Assembly (NCBI GenBank): GCA_037178625.1
Contig: CM074129.1
Coordinates: 4,832,000 to 4,895,999 of the forward strand
Direction: 5' to 3'
DNA length: 64,000 bases
Origin: Skeletonema tropicum
Lineage: Eukaryota > Bacillariophyta > Thalassiosirophyceae > Thalassiosirales > Thalassiosiraceae
Under the pieces are notes generated by a model that had not been told where the DNA came from, did not search any database, and worked only from the letters and a program-made list of their open reading frames with translations. Shown one piece after another: positions 1 through 12,681 of this stretch; position 1 is the stretch's first letter, and every line of letters starts with the position of its first letter. The position numbers and the translations under genes are program-made.

Positions 1-1932
1 TTGACCAGATCGATTGGCAAAAAGTCGTCCAATCGGGCTGAATGCACGCCTAATCAATAGAGCACGATGAGAGCTTTTCAAAACACTACTTATCGTCCTC
101 ATTGTAGCTCTATTGACGGAGATAGGGCCGATTGGCTGTCATGGTGGATGTTCAAGTGCTGGTTGACAAGAAGGTGGTGGTGGATGGTGGATGGTGGATG
201 GTGGATGGTGGATCTTTCTCGATGAGCTGAGCTTCGTTTTTGAGAAAAGATTACAGACACTCATTACTGAACGGAAAGCGTTTACGGTACTTATTTTATT
301 ATTTCCACGAATCTCACAGTATCAAAAATCAGCTGACACTTTTCCTAAAAATCCTCTACTCCCGTCATGCCTCCGTATGTATTCAAAATCACGTCCCCCC
401 TGATATATCTTGAGTTGTACTCGTCGAAGGAAACTGAATTGTGGCTCATTAGAAAGCTCATTCAATGTAGATTATGACGCAATCTTCGGATTAGCATCAA
501 TCTCCGTCACTGGTCACTGAGCTCTCCCAAATGAACTCCCCCGCACTACTCCAAACCATTCAAATCAACCTTTCCGTCCATAACTTCCCTTGTATTTGTC
601 GTATGAATGCGATGAGTAGTGATTTGTAATCCTCTCGTCAAGCTCTATCGATCGGTACTATTGCCAAGGCAAAATATCGATCTTTTGTCAATCGTCTCAA
701 CTAAAGCGACCCCTACAATTCGAATGCCCAGCGCCAAAGTCGCCCCCAAAATTTGAATTTTCAACAAAATAATGATTTCCACCTCCGTCATCATCAAAAT
801 CATCAACATGATCACCATTATCATCAACAACGTCACCAACATCAACAGCAACGTTTCAATTTACTGCTTTTTCGCCTGACGGCTCACTCTATTCAATTCA
901 ATTCAATTCAATTCAATTCAATTCAATTATTATATTATATTATTGCCAATAATTGCCATCATCAATAAAAGTATAATCACTGCTCGGCCGAGGGCCTCGC
1001 CTAAGAAAACACACTTCTTGTGGGATGGCGCATCATCAATGTAAACAGTGCTCGGGCAGGGGCCCTCGCCAATTACAGATACAGAAGCATCGATCAGGTA
1101 AGATCCATGATGGGTTGACTGGTGTCGCAGATCCAACGCTGCGCTGAAGAACGACCGCCTTAATCAGTGTGTTCAATGATTGGTTGTACGAGCGCATCAT
1201 AGTGAATGAACACAGTTCGGCCTCGCTACCGCTCACCCTCACACAATACAGAAGTAGAGGTAGAGGATCAGCGTCGTCAATGATTGGTTCGATGGTGTGG
1301 AGTTGTGGAGATCATGATTAGTTGGTACGCTGTTGTTAATGATTGTTGGTACGATGAGGTTTGGGATTGTGTGGGATCATGATTGGGAGTGGATTAGTGA
1401 TTGTTAGTACGGTGTGGGAAGCAAGTGATGGAAGAAGCGAGCCGACCGGAGGGAGGGGAGCCGACACGATGGAAGAGTGGCTGGGTGATAGTAGTGGACG
1501 GTTCCTGGACGGTTCTATTCATGTGATAACCAGTTGATGATTACACTGATCGATGCTTCTGTCTTCAGCGGAGCGTTCTTATCTTAGGCGAGTGCGACCC
1601 CTCCCTGAGCACCGTTTATTAGTGGATGTGCGAGGAGACTGCCAACCTATCATGGTTATCGTATCATTAAAGTTGTCGCTTATTTTGGATTTTACTACAA
1701 TCAACCTATCTGGATGAGGCTGATCAAAAAGACGTTCTTTCGCGAGGGCTTTGCCCGAGCACTGATTATATATTTTGATATTGATGATAGTACTAATCGA
1801 TGCAGCTTGAAGAGAGCTTTCGATTGGTGGTCATATTGTCTATTTTCATTTTGGTCAAAATTTGGACTTCGGATGTGAAATTCTGGTTGCAAAGCCGGAT
1901 TTGGTCCTGCCGATCACTTTCTTACCCCGTTT
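1..1932 (+). repeat. Short repeat unit 1 (no gene)
   Basis: This is the first unit in the window and begins at the window edge, so the array probably continues to the left. It contains a (GGTGGAT)n tract near 175-212, a His/Gln-codon-rich CAT/CAA stretch near 770-850 and 7 copies of ATTCA at 891-925. At about 345 the sequence passes from CTTTTCCTA directly to ATCCTCTACTCC, the point where gene-bearing units hold CDH1. No coding gene is supported. Confidence 0.9.
891..925 (+). repeat. ATTCA pentanucleotide microsatellite, variable between units
   Basis: Each 1.93-kb unit has one ATTCA tract. The counts are 7 (891), 8 (2823), 6 (7776), 7 (9703), 7 plus 2 (11635) and 7 (13575). It is the clearest length difference between units that are otherwise nearly identical, so it can serve as a marker for individual copies. 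Confidence 0.9.
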
Positions 1933-3861
1933 TTGACCAGATCGATTGGCAAAAAGTCGTCCAATCGGGCTGAATGCACGCCTAATCAATAGAGCACGAT
2001 GAGAGCTTTTCAAAACACTACTTATCGTCCTCATTGTAGCTCTATTGACGGAGATAGGGCCGATTGGCTGTCATGGTGGATGTTCAAGTGCTGGTTGACA
2101 AGAAGGTGGTGGTGGATGGTGGATGGTGGATGGTGGATGGTGGATCTTTCTCGATGAGCTGAGCTTCGTTTTTGAGAAAAGATTACAGACACTCATTACT
2201 GAACGGAAAGCGTTTACGGTACTTATTTTATTATTTCCACGAATCTCACAGTATCAAAAATCAGCTGACACTTTTCCTAAAAATCCTCTACTCCCGTCAT
2301 GCCTCCGTATGTATTCAAAATCACGTCCCCCCTGATATATCTTGAGTTGTACTCGTCGAAGGAAACTGAATTGTGGCTCATTAGAAAGCTCATTCAATGT
2401 AGATTATGACGCAATCTTCGGATTAGCATCAATCTCCGTCACTGGTCACTGAGCTCTCCCAAATGAACTCCCCCGCACTACTCCAAACCATTCAAATCAA
2501 CCTTTCCGTCCATAACTTCCCTTGTATTTGTCGTATGAATGCGATGAGTAGTGATTTGTAATCCTCTCGTCAAGCTCTATCGATCGGTACTATTGCCAAG
2601 GCAAAATATCGATCTTTTGTCAATCGTCTCAACTAAAGCGACCCCTACAATTCGAATGCCCAGCGCCAAAGTCGCCCCCAAAATTTGAATTTTCAACAAA
2701 ATAATGATTTCCACCTCCGTCATCATCAAAATCATCAACATGATCACCATTATCATCAACAACGTCACCAACATCAACAGCAACGTTTCAATTTACTGCT
2801 TTTTCGCCTGACGGCTCACTCTATTCAATTCAATTCAATTCAATTCAATTCAATTCAATTCAATTATATTATTGCCAATAATTGCCATCATCAATAAAAG
2901 TATAATCACTGCTCGGCCGAGGGCCTCGCCTAAGAAAACACACTTCTTGTGGGATGGCGCATCATCAATGTAAACAGTGCTCGGGCAGGGGCCCTCGCCA
3001 ATTACAGATACAGAAGCATCGATCAGGTAAGATCCATGATGGGTTGACTGGTGTCGCAGATCCAACGCTGCGCTGAAGAACGACCGCCTTAATCAGTGTG
3101 TTCAATGATTGGTTGTACGAGCGCATCATAGTGAATGAACACAGTTCGGCCTCGCTACCGCTCACCCTCACACAATACAGAAGTAGAGGTAGAGGATCAG
3201 CGTCGTCAATGATTGGTTCGATGGTGTGGAGTTGTGGAGATCATGATTAGTTGGTACGCTGTTGTTAATGATTGTTGGTACGATGAGGTTTGGGATTGTG
3301 TGGGATCATGATTGGGAGTGGATTAGTGATTGTTAGTACGGTGTGGGAAGCAAGTGATGGAAGAAGCGAGCCGACCGGAGGGAGGGGAGCCGACACGATG
3401 GAAGAGTGGCTGGGTGATAGTAGTGGACGGTTCCTGGACGGTTCTATTCATGTGATAACCAGTTGATGATTACACTGATCGATGCTTCTGTCTTCAGCGG
3501 AGCGTTCTTATCTTAGGCGAGTGCGACCCCTCCCTGAGCACCGTTTATTAGTGGATGTGCGAGGAGACTGCCAACCTATCATGGTTATCGTATCATTAAA
3601 GTTGTCGCTTATTTTGGATTTTACTACAATCAACCTATCTGGATGAGGCTGATCAAAAAGACGTTCTTTCGCGAGGGCTTTGCCCGAGCACTGATTATAT
3701 ATTTTGATATTGATGATAGTACTAATCGATGCAGCTTGAAGAGAGCTTTCGATTGGTGGTCATATTGTCTATTTTCATTTTGGTCAAAATTTGGACTTCG
3801 GATGTGAAATTCTGGTTGCAAAGCCGGATTTGGTCCTGCCGATCACTTTCTTACCCCGTTT
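1933..3861 (+). repeat. Short repeat unit 2 (no gene)
   Basis: Almost identical to unit 1 over its whole length. The ATTCA tract has 8 copies (2823-2862) and the following TTATATTA spacer is shorter. It has the same gene-less junction as the other short units. Confidence 0.9.
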
Positions 3862-4546
3862 TTGACCAGATCGATTGGCAAAAAGTCGTCCAATCGGGCT
3901 GAATGCACGCCTAATCAATAGAGCACGATGAGAGCTTTTCAAAACACTACTTATCGTCCTCATTGTAGCTCTATTGACGGAGATAGGGCCGATTGGCTGT
4001 CATGGTGGATGTTCAAGTGCTGGTTGACAAGAAGGTGGTGGTGGATGGTGGATGGTGGATGGTGGATGGTGGATCTTTCTCGATGAGCTGAGCTTCGTTT
4101 TTGAGAAAAGATTACAGACACTCATTACTGAACGGAAAGCGTTTACGGTACTTATTTTATTATTTCCACGAATCTCACAGTATCAAAAATCAGCTGACAC
4201 TTTTCCTACTATTTTTTCAAACAAAACCATCACCCATCACTGATGTCGATGAGACGCATCCATACCACCATGCTACATCTTACCTAGCAGTTAGCAGCAG
4301 CCCGCTAGCTCCCTCCTCCGCAGCACCTCCCGCAGCACCGCCCCCGCCGCCACCACAGCGCGCACCTTTGCCTCAGTGATTACGGTAAATCTGTCTTCAC
4401 TGGAACGGATGCCGATGATGAAATGGGTACCACCCTGCAGGCCTGTGCATTCTGTATCGAATGTTCTGTATGTACTGCAGTGTGGCCCTCGCGGCCTTGC
4501 CCCGTTGGAATTGTTCAGGTCACCTACTTTAATCGACTGTATCTGA

Positions 4547-4565
4547 CTATAAAGTTGCTCTGCAA
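4547..4565 (+). promoter_or_regulatory. Candidate core promoter of CDH1 copy 1 (TATAAA box)
   Basis: A 19-bp string containing TATAAA (4548-4553) lies about 125 bp upstream of the chosen ATG at 4673. The same 19 bp (CTATAAAGTTGCTCTGCAA) occurs upstream of the second CDH1 copy and twice at 26070-26180 in unrelated DNA. A GC palindrome-like GGCCCTCGCGGCC sits about 60 bp further upstream. A promoter role is inference from position and motif. Confidence 0.4.
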
Positions 4566-4672
4566 ACCACCACAACGCTGTCAGCGTCAAGCGGTCGCCG
4601 CGATCCATCACCAGCGAGCGGCTCGACTCTCGGTATTCCTCCCGTCTCGTGTCACCCAGCAAAGGCAGAAGT

Positions 4673-6877
4673 ATGATGGGCTATTCCGACATTTCGAGGA
4701 ACTTGTTTGATGCTCCACCATCAGCTACGACAGGTAGTGGTGTGCATCACGATAGCCATCACAGTGCGACTGCTACTACTGCTACTGCTCTAGACTGCGA
4801 TCGCTCCTCCTCGGCCATGTCAATTGATGAACAATGGAGCACCCCTCAGCGCACGACATCATCCAATCATCATCTTTCCAATCATAATAACTTTGCTTCT
4901 CCATCTCCATCCAACTCCATTCGATCCAATTCGACCAATCGCAGTTACAACAGCAGCACTGTTGCCTATCAGCAACAACAATACGATGGTGGACGGTCAG
5001 TTGATTCATTCCTATCGGCTTCCTCTTCTCCCAGGAAGCGTACTTCGGTCATTACAGGGGTGGCCTCACCCATGAGTGATACTTCCTTGGCAGCGTCGTT
5101 GGCATCTTCTCTCAATGTATCTCCAGCTCGTAGCAGTACTAGCGCTACTACTTCTACTGCTGCTTCACCACGGGGTGTTGCAGTGACGGATCGATTCATC
5201 CCATCGAGAGCATATTCCAATTTCAACTTTACATTGGCGACAGGGACGGGGAGGCATAATCCCATTCGATCCAATACTCATCATTATTTAATGCATGGTG
5301 ATACTTCTGTGGGTGGGGATGGACCATCTGGTACCAACAACAATAACAATAATGATATGATTGCACCATCGGAATCATTCGGTGCAACTTTGGTCGGAGG
5401 AACACCCGTCATAGATGAAACTGTCACAACAACAACTCCTGGTGGTGCTACTACTACTACTACAACCGGCGGTGCTGCGACTGATACCACCACCACACCA
5501 CCACCCGATGTCGACGCCACATTATCCGATGATGCCGATCAAGATTCCACGGAACGTCATGACCTAGTCCATCGTCAACCATTGCTCTACGATGCATTAC
5601 TACGTTCGGAAATGTTGGGGGAGAATATTGATCCGGCAGCACGACAATCGATGCATTCTGGAATTGGAATGAGTAATTACTCCACGAGTTATCATGGGAG
5701 TGGTGCATTATCACCGTTTCGTGAACGGAGTAACAATTTGAGTTTTGTCTCACCGTATCATCATCATCATGCTGCTAGGAATAATACTACAGTTGTGACA
5801 CCATATGATTATGATGTCAATCGGAGGGAGAGTGAACATCAATCCATCGTGGGATCATTCCATTTAAGTCCCGTCTCATCCATGAGTCGACAGAAAATGC
5901 CACGTTTCGCCGATCGGTGCAAACGCAAGATTGCCAAGGTCCCCACCAAAGTGTTGGATGCGCCATCCCTCCAAGATGACTTTTATTTGAATCTCGTCGA
6001 TTGGTCTTCTCAGAATGTACTGGCAGTCGGATTGGGCAATTGTGTCTATTTGTGGAGTGCCGCGACGAGTAAGGTTACACAGCTTTGTGATTTGAGCGAG
6101 ACGGAGGATGTCGTTACCTCCGTGGCGTGGAGTGAGGGGGGACGGCATTTGGCTGTGGGGTCATCTCGTGGAGAAGTTCAATTGTGGGATGCGTCGAATC
6201 AAAAGTTGATCCGAATTATGGGTGGTCACTCTGCTAGGATTGGTGCTCTTAATTGGAAACAGGCCTCATCATCGGGCGGCGGGGGGGGCTCTTCTCCCAC
6301 TGCCACTGCCGGTGGTTCTTCCAGCTTGCTTGCCTCGGGAAGTAGAGATCGTCTCATTCACCTTCGTGATCCTCGATCGGAGAGTGCCTACGAGATGAGA
6401 TTATGCGCTCACAAGCAAGAGGTGTGTGGTCTGAAATGGTCCTTTGACGAGCGATCCATGCTTGCGAGTGGTGGCAATGACAACAAACTCCTCGTGTGGG
6501 ATATCAAGAAGCATACATCGCCTATCCACTCCTTTGGTGATCACACCGCTGCCGTTAAGGCCATCACTTGGAGTCCCCACCAACACGGCTTGTTGGCCAG
6601 TGGGGGAGGAACCGCTGATCGATGCATTCGCTTTTGGAATTGCCTCACCGGAAATGGCATTAACTGCATTGATACTGGCTCACAAGTCTGCAACTTGGCA
6701 TGGTCGAAGAATTGCAATGAAATCGTTAGTACACATGGATACTCCCTCAATCAGATTGTTGTTTGGAAGTACCCCTCTATGCAAAAGATTGCAACCCTTA
6801 CTGGACATACGTATCGTGTGCTGTATCTTGCTGTAAGTCCGGACGGATCGACCATCGTGACGGGAGCATGGGGATGA
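4673..6877 (+). pseudogene. CDH1: CDH1/Fizzy-related APC/C activator, copy 1, 3' frameshifted
   Basis: Cdh1 proteins recruit substrates to the anaphase-promoting complex in late mitosis and G1. This copy has a long Ser/Thr/Asn-rich N-terminal region, the C-box DRFIPSR at about residues 173-179, and a WD40 propeller from about residue 423, introduced by the family signature KVLDAPSLQDDFYLNLVDWS. The first ATG in frame after a clean 5' region is at 4673; an earlier GTG in the same frame is unlikely as a start. Compared with copy 2, one additional A at about 6868 shifts the frame at the end of the last blade (…VTGAWG then stop). About 35 residues are lost, including the C-terminal Ile-Arg tail that docks on the APC/C. 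The coding region otherwise differs from copy 2 by only two silent bases. It may be a very young pseudogene, a truncated protein or a sequencing error. Confidence 0.85.
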
Positions 6878-8812
6878 GACGTTGAGATTCTGGCAGGTAT
6901 TCCCAGGGCCGCAGAAGGAAAATAAGGCTGGAGGTCTGTTATTTCCTGCTGGGATGCCGGGCTCTGTGATTCGTTAATCGCGTGGAGACAAATGATATTT
7001 GCCGAACTAATAGTAGAGAGAGTGAGATAATATTATAATATAGATGGCTTCTAACCATAATACTATTGTGGAATGTATTATCGCCTGTGAAGATTAAGCT
7101 ATTAAGGATGTCGAATGTATGCATGGTTGAGTGTATGTTGATAGCTCTGATACTACTACCCTCAACAATAACGTACTCCCTTTCCAGAATTATACAATCC
7201 ATTCTTCAAGTAAGCAAGGGGAAACAACCAAAAGCATCCTCTACTCCCGTCATGCCTCCGTATGTATTCAAAATCACGTCCCCCCTGATATATCTTGAGT
7301 TGTACTCGTCGAAGGAAACTGAATTGTGGCTCATTAGAAAGCTCATTCAATGTAGATTATGACGCAATCTTCGGATTAGCATCAATCTCCGTCACTGGTC
7401 ACTGAGCTCTCCCAAATGAACTCCCCCGCACTACTCCAAACCATTCAAATCAACCTTTCCGTCCATAACTTCCCTTGTATTTGTCGTATGAATGCGATGA
7501 GTAGTGATTTGTAATCCTCTCGTCAAGCTCTATCGATCGGTACTATTGCCAAGGCAAAATATCGATCTTTTGTCAATCGTCTCAACTAAAGCGACCCCTA
7601 CAATTCGAATGCCCAGCGCCAAAGTCGCCCCCAAAATTTGAATTTTCAACAAAATAATGATTTCCACCTCCGTCATCATCAAAATCATCAACATGATCAC
7701 CATTATCATCAACAACGTCACCAACATCAACAGCAACGTTTCAATTTACTGCTTTTTCGCCTGACGGCTCACTCTATTCAATTCAATTCAATTCAATTCA
7801 ATTCAATTATTATATTATATTATTGCCAATAATTGCCATCATCAATAAAAGTATAATCACTGCTCGGCCGAGGGCCTCGCCTAAGAAAACACACTTCTTG
7901 TGGGATGGCGCATCATCAATGTAAACAGTGCTCGGGCAGGGGCCCTCGCCAATTACAGATACAGAAGCATCGATCAGGTAAGATCCATGATGGGTTGACT
8001 GGTGTCGCAGATCCAACGCTGCGCTGAAGAACGACCGCCTTAATCAGTGTGTTCAATGATTGGTTGTACGAGCGCATCATAGTGAATGAACACAGTTCGG
8101 CCTCGCTACCGCTCACCCTCACACAATACAGAAGTAGAGGTAGAGGATCAGCGTCGTCAATGATTGGTTCGATGGTGTGGAGTTGTGGAGATCATGATTA
8201 GTTGGTACGCTGTTGTTAATGATTGTTGGTACGATGAGGTTTGGGATTGTGTGGGATCATGATTGGGAGTGGATTAGTGATTGTTAGTACGGTGTGGGAA
8301 GCAAGTGATGGAAGAAGCGAGCCGACCGGAGGGAGGGGAGCCGACACGATGGAAGAGTGGCTGGGTGATAGTAGTGGACGGTTCCTGGACGGTTCTATTC
8401 ATGTGATAACCAGTTGATGATTACACTGATCGATGCTTCTGTCTTCAGCGGAGCGTTCTTATCTTAGGCGAGTGCGACCCCTCCCTGAGCACCGTTTATT
8501 AGTGGATGTGCGAGGAGACTGCCAACCTATCATGGTTATCGTATCATTAAAGTTGTCGCTTATTTTGGATTTTACTACAATCAACCTATCTGGATGAGGC
8601 TGATCAAAAAGACGTTCTTTCGCGAGGGCTTTGCCCGAGCACTGATTATATATTTTGATATTGATGATAGTACTAATCGATGCAGCTTGAAGAGAGCTTT
8701 CGATTGGTGGTCATATTGTCTATTTTCATTTTGGTCAAAATTTGGACTTCGGATGTGAAATTCTGGTTGCAAAGCCGGATTTGGTCCTGCCGATCACTTT
8801 CTTACCCCGTTT

Positions 8813-10744
8813 TTGACCAGATCGATTGGCAAAAAGTCGTCCAATCGGGCTGAATGCACGCCTAATCAATAGAGCACGATGAGAGCTTTTCAAAACACTA
8901 CTTATCGTCCTCATTGTAGCTCTATTGACGGAGATAGGGCCGATTGGCTGTCATGGTGGATGTTCAAGTGCTGGTTGACAAGAAGGTGGTGGTGGATGGT
9001 GGATGGTGGATGGTGGATGGTGGATCTTTCTCGATGAGCTGAGCTTCGTTTTTGAGAAAAGATTACAGACACTCATTACTGAACGGAAAGCGTTTACGGT
9101 ACTTATTTTATTATTTCCACGAATCTCACAGTATCAAAAATCAGCTGACACTTTTCCTAAAAATCCTCTACTCCCGTCATGCCTCCGTATGTATTCAAAA
9201 TCACGTCCCCCCTGATATATCTTGAGTTGTACTCGTCGAAGGAAACTGAATTGTGGCTCATTAGAAAGCTCATTCAATGTAGATTATGACGCAATCTTCG
9301 GATTAGCATCAATCTCCGTCACTGGTCACTGAGCTCTCCCAAATGAACTCCCCCGCACTACTCCAAACCATTCAAATCAACCTTTCCGTCCATAACTTCC
9401 CTTGTATTTGTCGTATGAATGCGATGAGTAGTGATTTGTAATCCTCTCGTCAAGCTCTATCGATCGGTACTATTGCCAAGGCAAAATATCGATCTTTTGT
9501 CAATCGTCTCAACTAAAGCGACCCCTACAATTCGAATGCCCAGCGCCAAAGTCGCCCCCAAAATTTGAATTTTCAACAAAATAATGATTTCCACCTCCGT
9601 CATCATCAAAATCATCAACATGATCACCATTATCATCAACAACGTCACCAACATCAACAGCAACGTTTCAATTTACTGCTTTTTCGCCTGACGGCTCACT
9701 CTATTCAATTCAATTCAATTCAATTCAATTCAATTCAATTATTATATTATATTATTGCCAATAATTGCCATCATCAATAAAAGTATAATCACTGCTCGGC
9801 CGAGGGCCTCGCCTAAGAAAACACACTTCTTGTGGGATGGCGCATCATCAATGTAAACAGTGCTCGGGCAGGGGCCCTCGCCAATTACAGATACAGAAGC
9901 ATCGATCAGGTAAGATCCATGATGGGTTGACTGGTGTCGCAGATCCAACGCTGCGCTGAAGAACGACCGCCTTAATCAGTGTGTTCAATGATTGGTTGTA
10001 CGAGCGCATCATAGTGAATGAACACAGTTCGGCCTCGCTACCGCTCACCCTCACACAATACAGAAGTAGAGGTAGAGGATCAGCGTCGTCAATGATTGGT
10101 TCGATGGTGTGGAGTTGTGGAGATCATGATTAGTTGGTACGCTGTTGTTAATGATTGTTGGTACGATGAGGTTTGGGATTGTGTGGGATCATGATTGGGA
10201 GTGGATTAGTGATTGTTAGTACGGTGTGGGAAGCAAGTGATGGAAGAAGCGAGCCGACCGGAGGGAGGGGAGCCGACACGATGGAAGAGTGGCTGGGTGA
10301 TAGTAGTGGACGGTTCCTGGACGGTTCTATTCATGTGATAACCAGTTGATGATTACACTGATCGATGCTTCTGTCTTCAGCGGAGCGTTCTTATCTTAGG
10401 CGAGTGCGACCCCTCCCTGAGCACCGTTTATTAGTGGATGTGCGAGGAGACTGCCAACCTATCATGGTTATCGTATCATTAAAGTTGTCGCTTATTTTGG
10501 ATTTTACTACAATCAACCTATCTGGATGAGGCTGATCAAAAAGACGTTCTTTCGCGAGGGCTTTGCCCGAGCACTGATTATATATTTTGATATTGATGAT
10601 AGTACTAATCGATGCAGCTTGAAGAGAGCTTTCGATTGGTGGTCATATTGTCTATTTTCATTTTGGTCAAAATTTGGACTTCGGATGTGAAATTCTGGTT
10701 GCAAAGCCGGATTTGGTCCTGCCGATCACTTTCTTACCCCGTTT
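8813..10744 (+). repeat. Short repeat unit 3 (no gene)
   Basis: A 1932-bp copy of the gene-less unit with 7 ATTCA copies starting at 9703. It has the same deletion junction near 9160. Confidence 0.9.
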
Positions 10745-12681
10745 TTGACCAGATCGATTGGCAAAAAGTCGTCCAATCGGGCTGAATGCACGCCTAATCA
10801 ATAGAGCACGATGAGAGCTTTTCAAAACACTACTTATCGTCCTCATTGTAGCTCTATTGACGGAGATAGGGCCGATTGGCTGTCATGGTGGATGTTCAAG
10901 TGCTGGTTGACAAGAAGGTGGTGGTGGATGGTGGATGGTGGATGGTGGATGGTGGATCTTTCTCGATGAGCTGAGCTTCGTTTTTGAGAAAAGATTACAG
11001 ACACTCATTACTGAACGGAAAGCGTTTACGGTACTTATTTTATTATTTCCACGAATCTCACAGTATCAAAAATCAGCTGACACTTTTCCTAAAAATCCTC
11101 TACTCCCGTCATGCCTCCGTATGTATTCAAAATCACGTCCCCCCTGATATATCTTGAGTTGTACTCGTCGAAGGAAACTGAATTGTGGCTCATTAGAAAG
11201 CTCATTCAATGTAGATTATGACGCAATCTTCGGATTAGCATCAATCTCCGTCACTGGTCACTGAGCTCTCCCAAATGAACTCCCCCGCACTACTCCAAAC
11301 CATTCAAATCAACCTTTCCGTCCATAACTTCCCTTGTATTTGTCGTATGAATGCGATGAGTAGTGATTTGTAATCCTCTCGTCAAGCTCTATCGATCGGT
11401 ACTATTGCCAAGGCAAAATATCGATCTTTTGTCAATCGTCTCAACTAAAGCGACCCCTACAATTCGAATGCCCAGCGCCAAAGTCGCCCCCAAAATTTGA
11501 ATTTTCAACAAAATAATGATTTCCACCTCCGTCATCATCAAAATCATCAACATGATCACCATTATCATCAACAACGTCACCAACATCAACAGCAACGTTT
11601 CAATTTACTGCTTTTTCGCCTGACGGCTCACTCTATTCAATTCAATTCAATTCAATTCAATTCAATTCAATTATTCAATTCAATTATATTATTGCCAATA
11701 ATTGCCATCATCAATAAAAGTATAATCACTGCTCGGCCGAGGGCCTCGCCTAAGAAAACACACTTCTTGTGGGATGGCGCATCATCAATGTAAACAGTGC
11801 TCGGGCAGGGGCCCTCGCCAATTACAGATACAGAAGCATCGATCAGGTAAGATCCATGATGGGTTGACTGGTGTCGCAGATCCAACGCTGCGCTGAAGAA
11901 CGACCGCCTTAATCAGTGTGTTCAATGATTGGTTGTACGAGCGCATCATAGTGAATGAACACAGTTCGGCCTCGCTACCGCTCACCCTCACACAATACAG
12001 AAGTAGAGGTAGAGGATCAGCGTCGTCAATGATTGGTTCGATGGTGTGGAGTTGTGGAGATCATGATTAGTTGGTACGCTGTTGTTAATGATTGTTGGTA
12101 CGATGAGGTTTGGGATTGTGTGGGATCATGATTGGGAGTGGATTAGTGATTGTTAGTACGGTGTGGGAAGCAAGTGATGGAAGAAGCGAGCCGACCGGAG
12201 GGAGGGGAGCCGACACGATGGAAGAGTGGCTGGGTGATAGTAGTGGACGGTTCCTGGACGGTTCTATTCATGTGATAACCAGTTGATGATTACACTGATC
12301 GATGCTTCTGTCTTCAGCGGAGCGTTCTTATCTTAGGCGAGTGCGACCCCTCCCTGAGCACCGTTTATTAGTGGATGTGCGAGGAGACTGCCAACCTATC
12401 ATGGTTATCGTATCATTAAAGTTGTCGCTTATTTTGGATTTTACTACAATCAACCTATCTGGATGAGGCTGATCAAAAAGACGTTCTTTCGCGAGGGCTT
12501 TGCCCGAGCACTGATTATATATTTTGATATTGATGATAGTACTAATCGATGCAGCTTGAAGAGAGCTTTCGATTGGTGGTCATATTGTCTATTTTCATTT
12601 TGGTCAAAATTTGGACTTCGGATGTGAAATTCTGGTTGCAAAGCCGGATTTGGTCCTGCCGATCACTTTCTTACCCCGTTT
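10745..12681 (+). repeat. Short repeat unit 4 (no gene)
   Basis: A 1937-bp copy. Its microsatellite is distinctive: 7 ATTCA copies from 11635, a 3-bp interruption, then 2 more copies. Confidence 0.9.

Larger units (their letters stand above)
3862..8812 (+). repeat. Gene-bearing repeat unit 1 (4951 bp)
   Basis: The left flank (to 4208) and right flank (from 7236) are colinear with the short units. Between them lie 3027 bp (4209-7235) absent from the short units, containing the 5' region, coding region and 3' region of CDH1 copy 1. The ATTCA tract has 6 copies (7776-7805). The junction shows little microhomology, so the short units can be read as deletion derivatives of this longer unit. Confidence 0.9.

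Noticed and set aside
172..212. (GGTGGAT)n as an interstitial telomere
   Set aside because: The unit differs from TTAGGG and occurs in each 1.93-kb unit. It is an ordinary minisatellite.
753..968. His/Gln-rich small ORF repeated in each 1.93-kb unit
   Set aside because: It is a by-product of a CAT/CAA-rich stretch running into the ATTCA microsatellite. Its C-terminus changes with repeat number and there is no promoter or family support.
4291..4662. Minus-strand 123-codon ORF upstream of CDH1 (and its copy at 15046-15417)
   Set aside because: Antisense to the CDH1 5' region, with no recognisable motif; it is duplicated only because the whole block is.
5284..5520. Valine-rich antisense ORF inside CDH1
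   Set aside because: Produced by reading the Thr/Ala-rich ACT repeats backwards.
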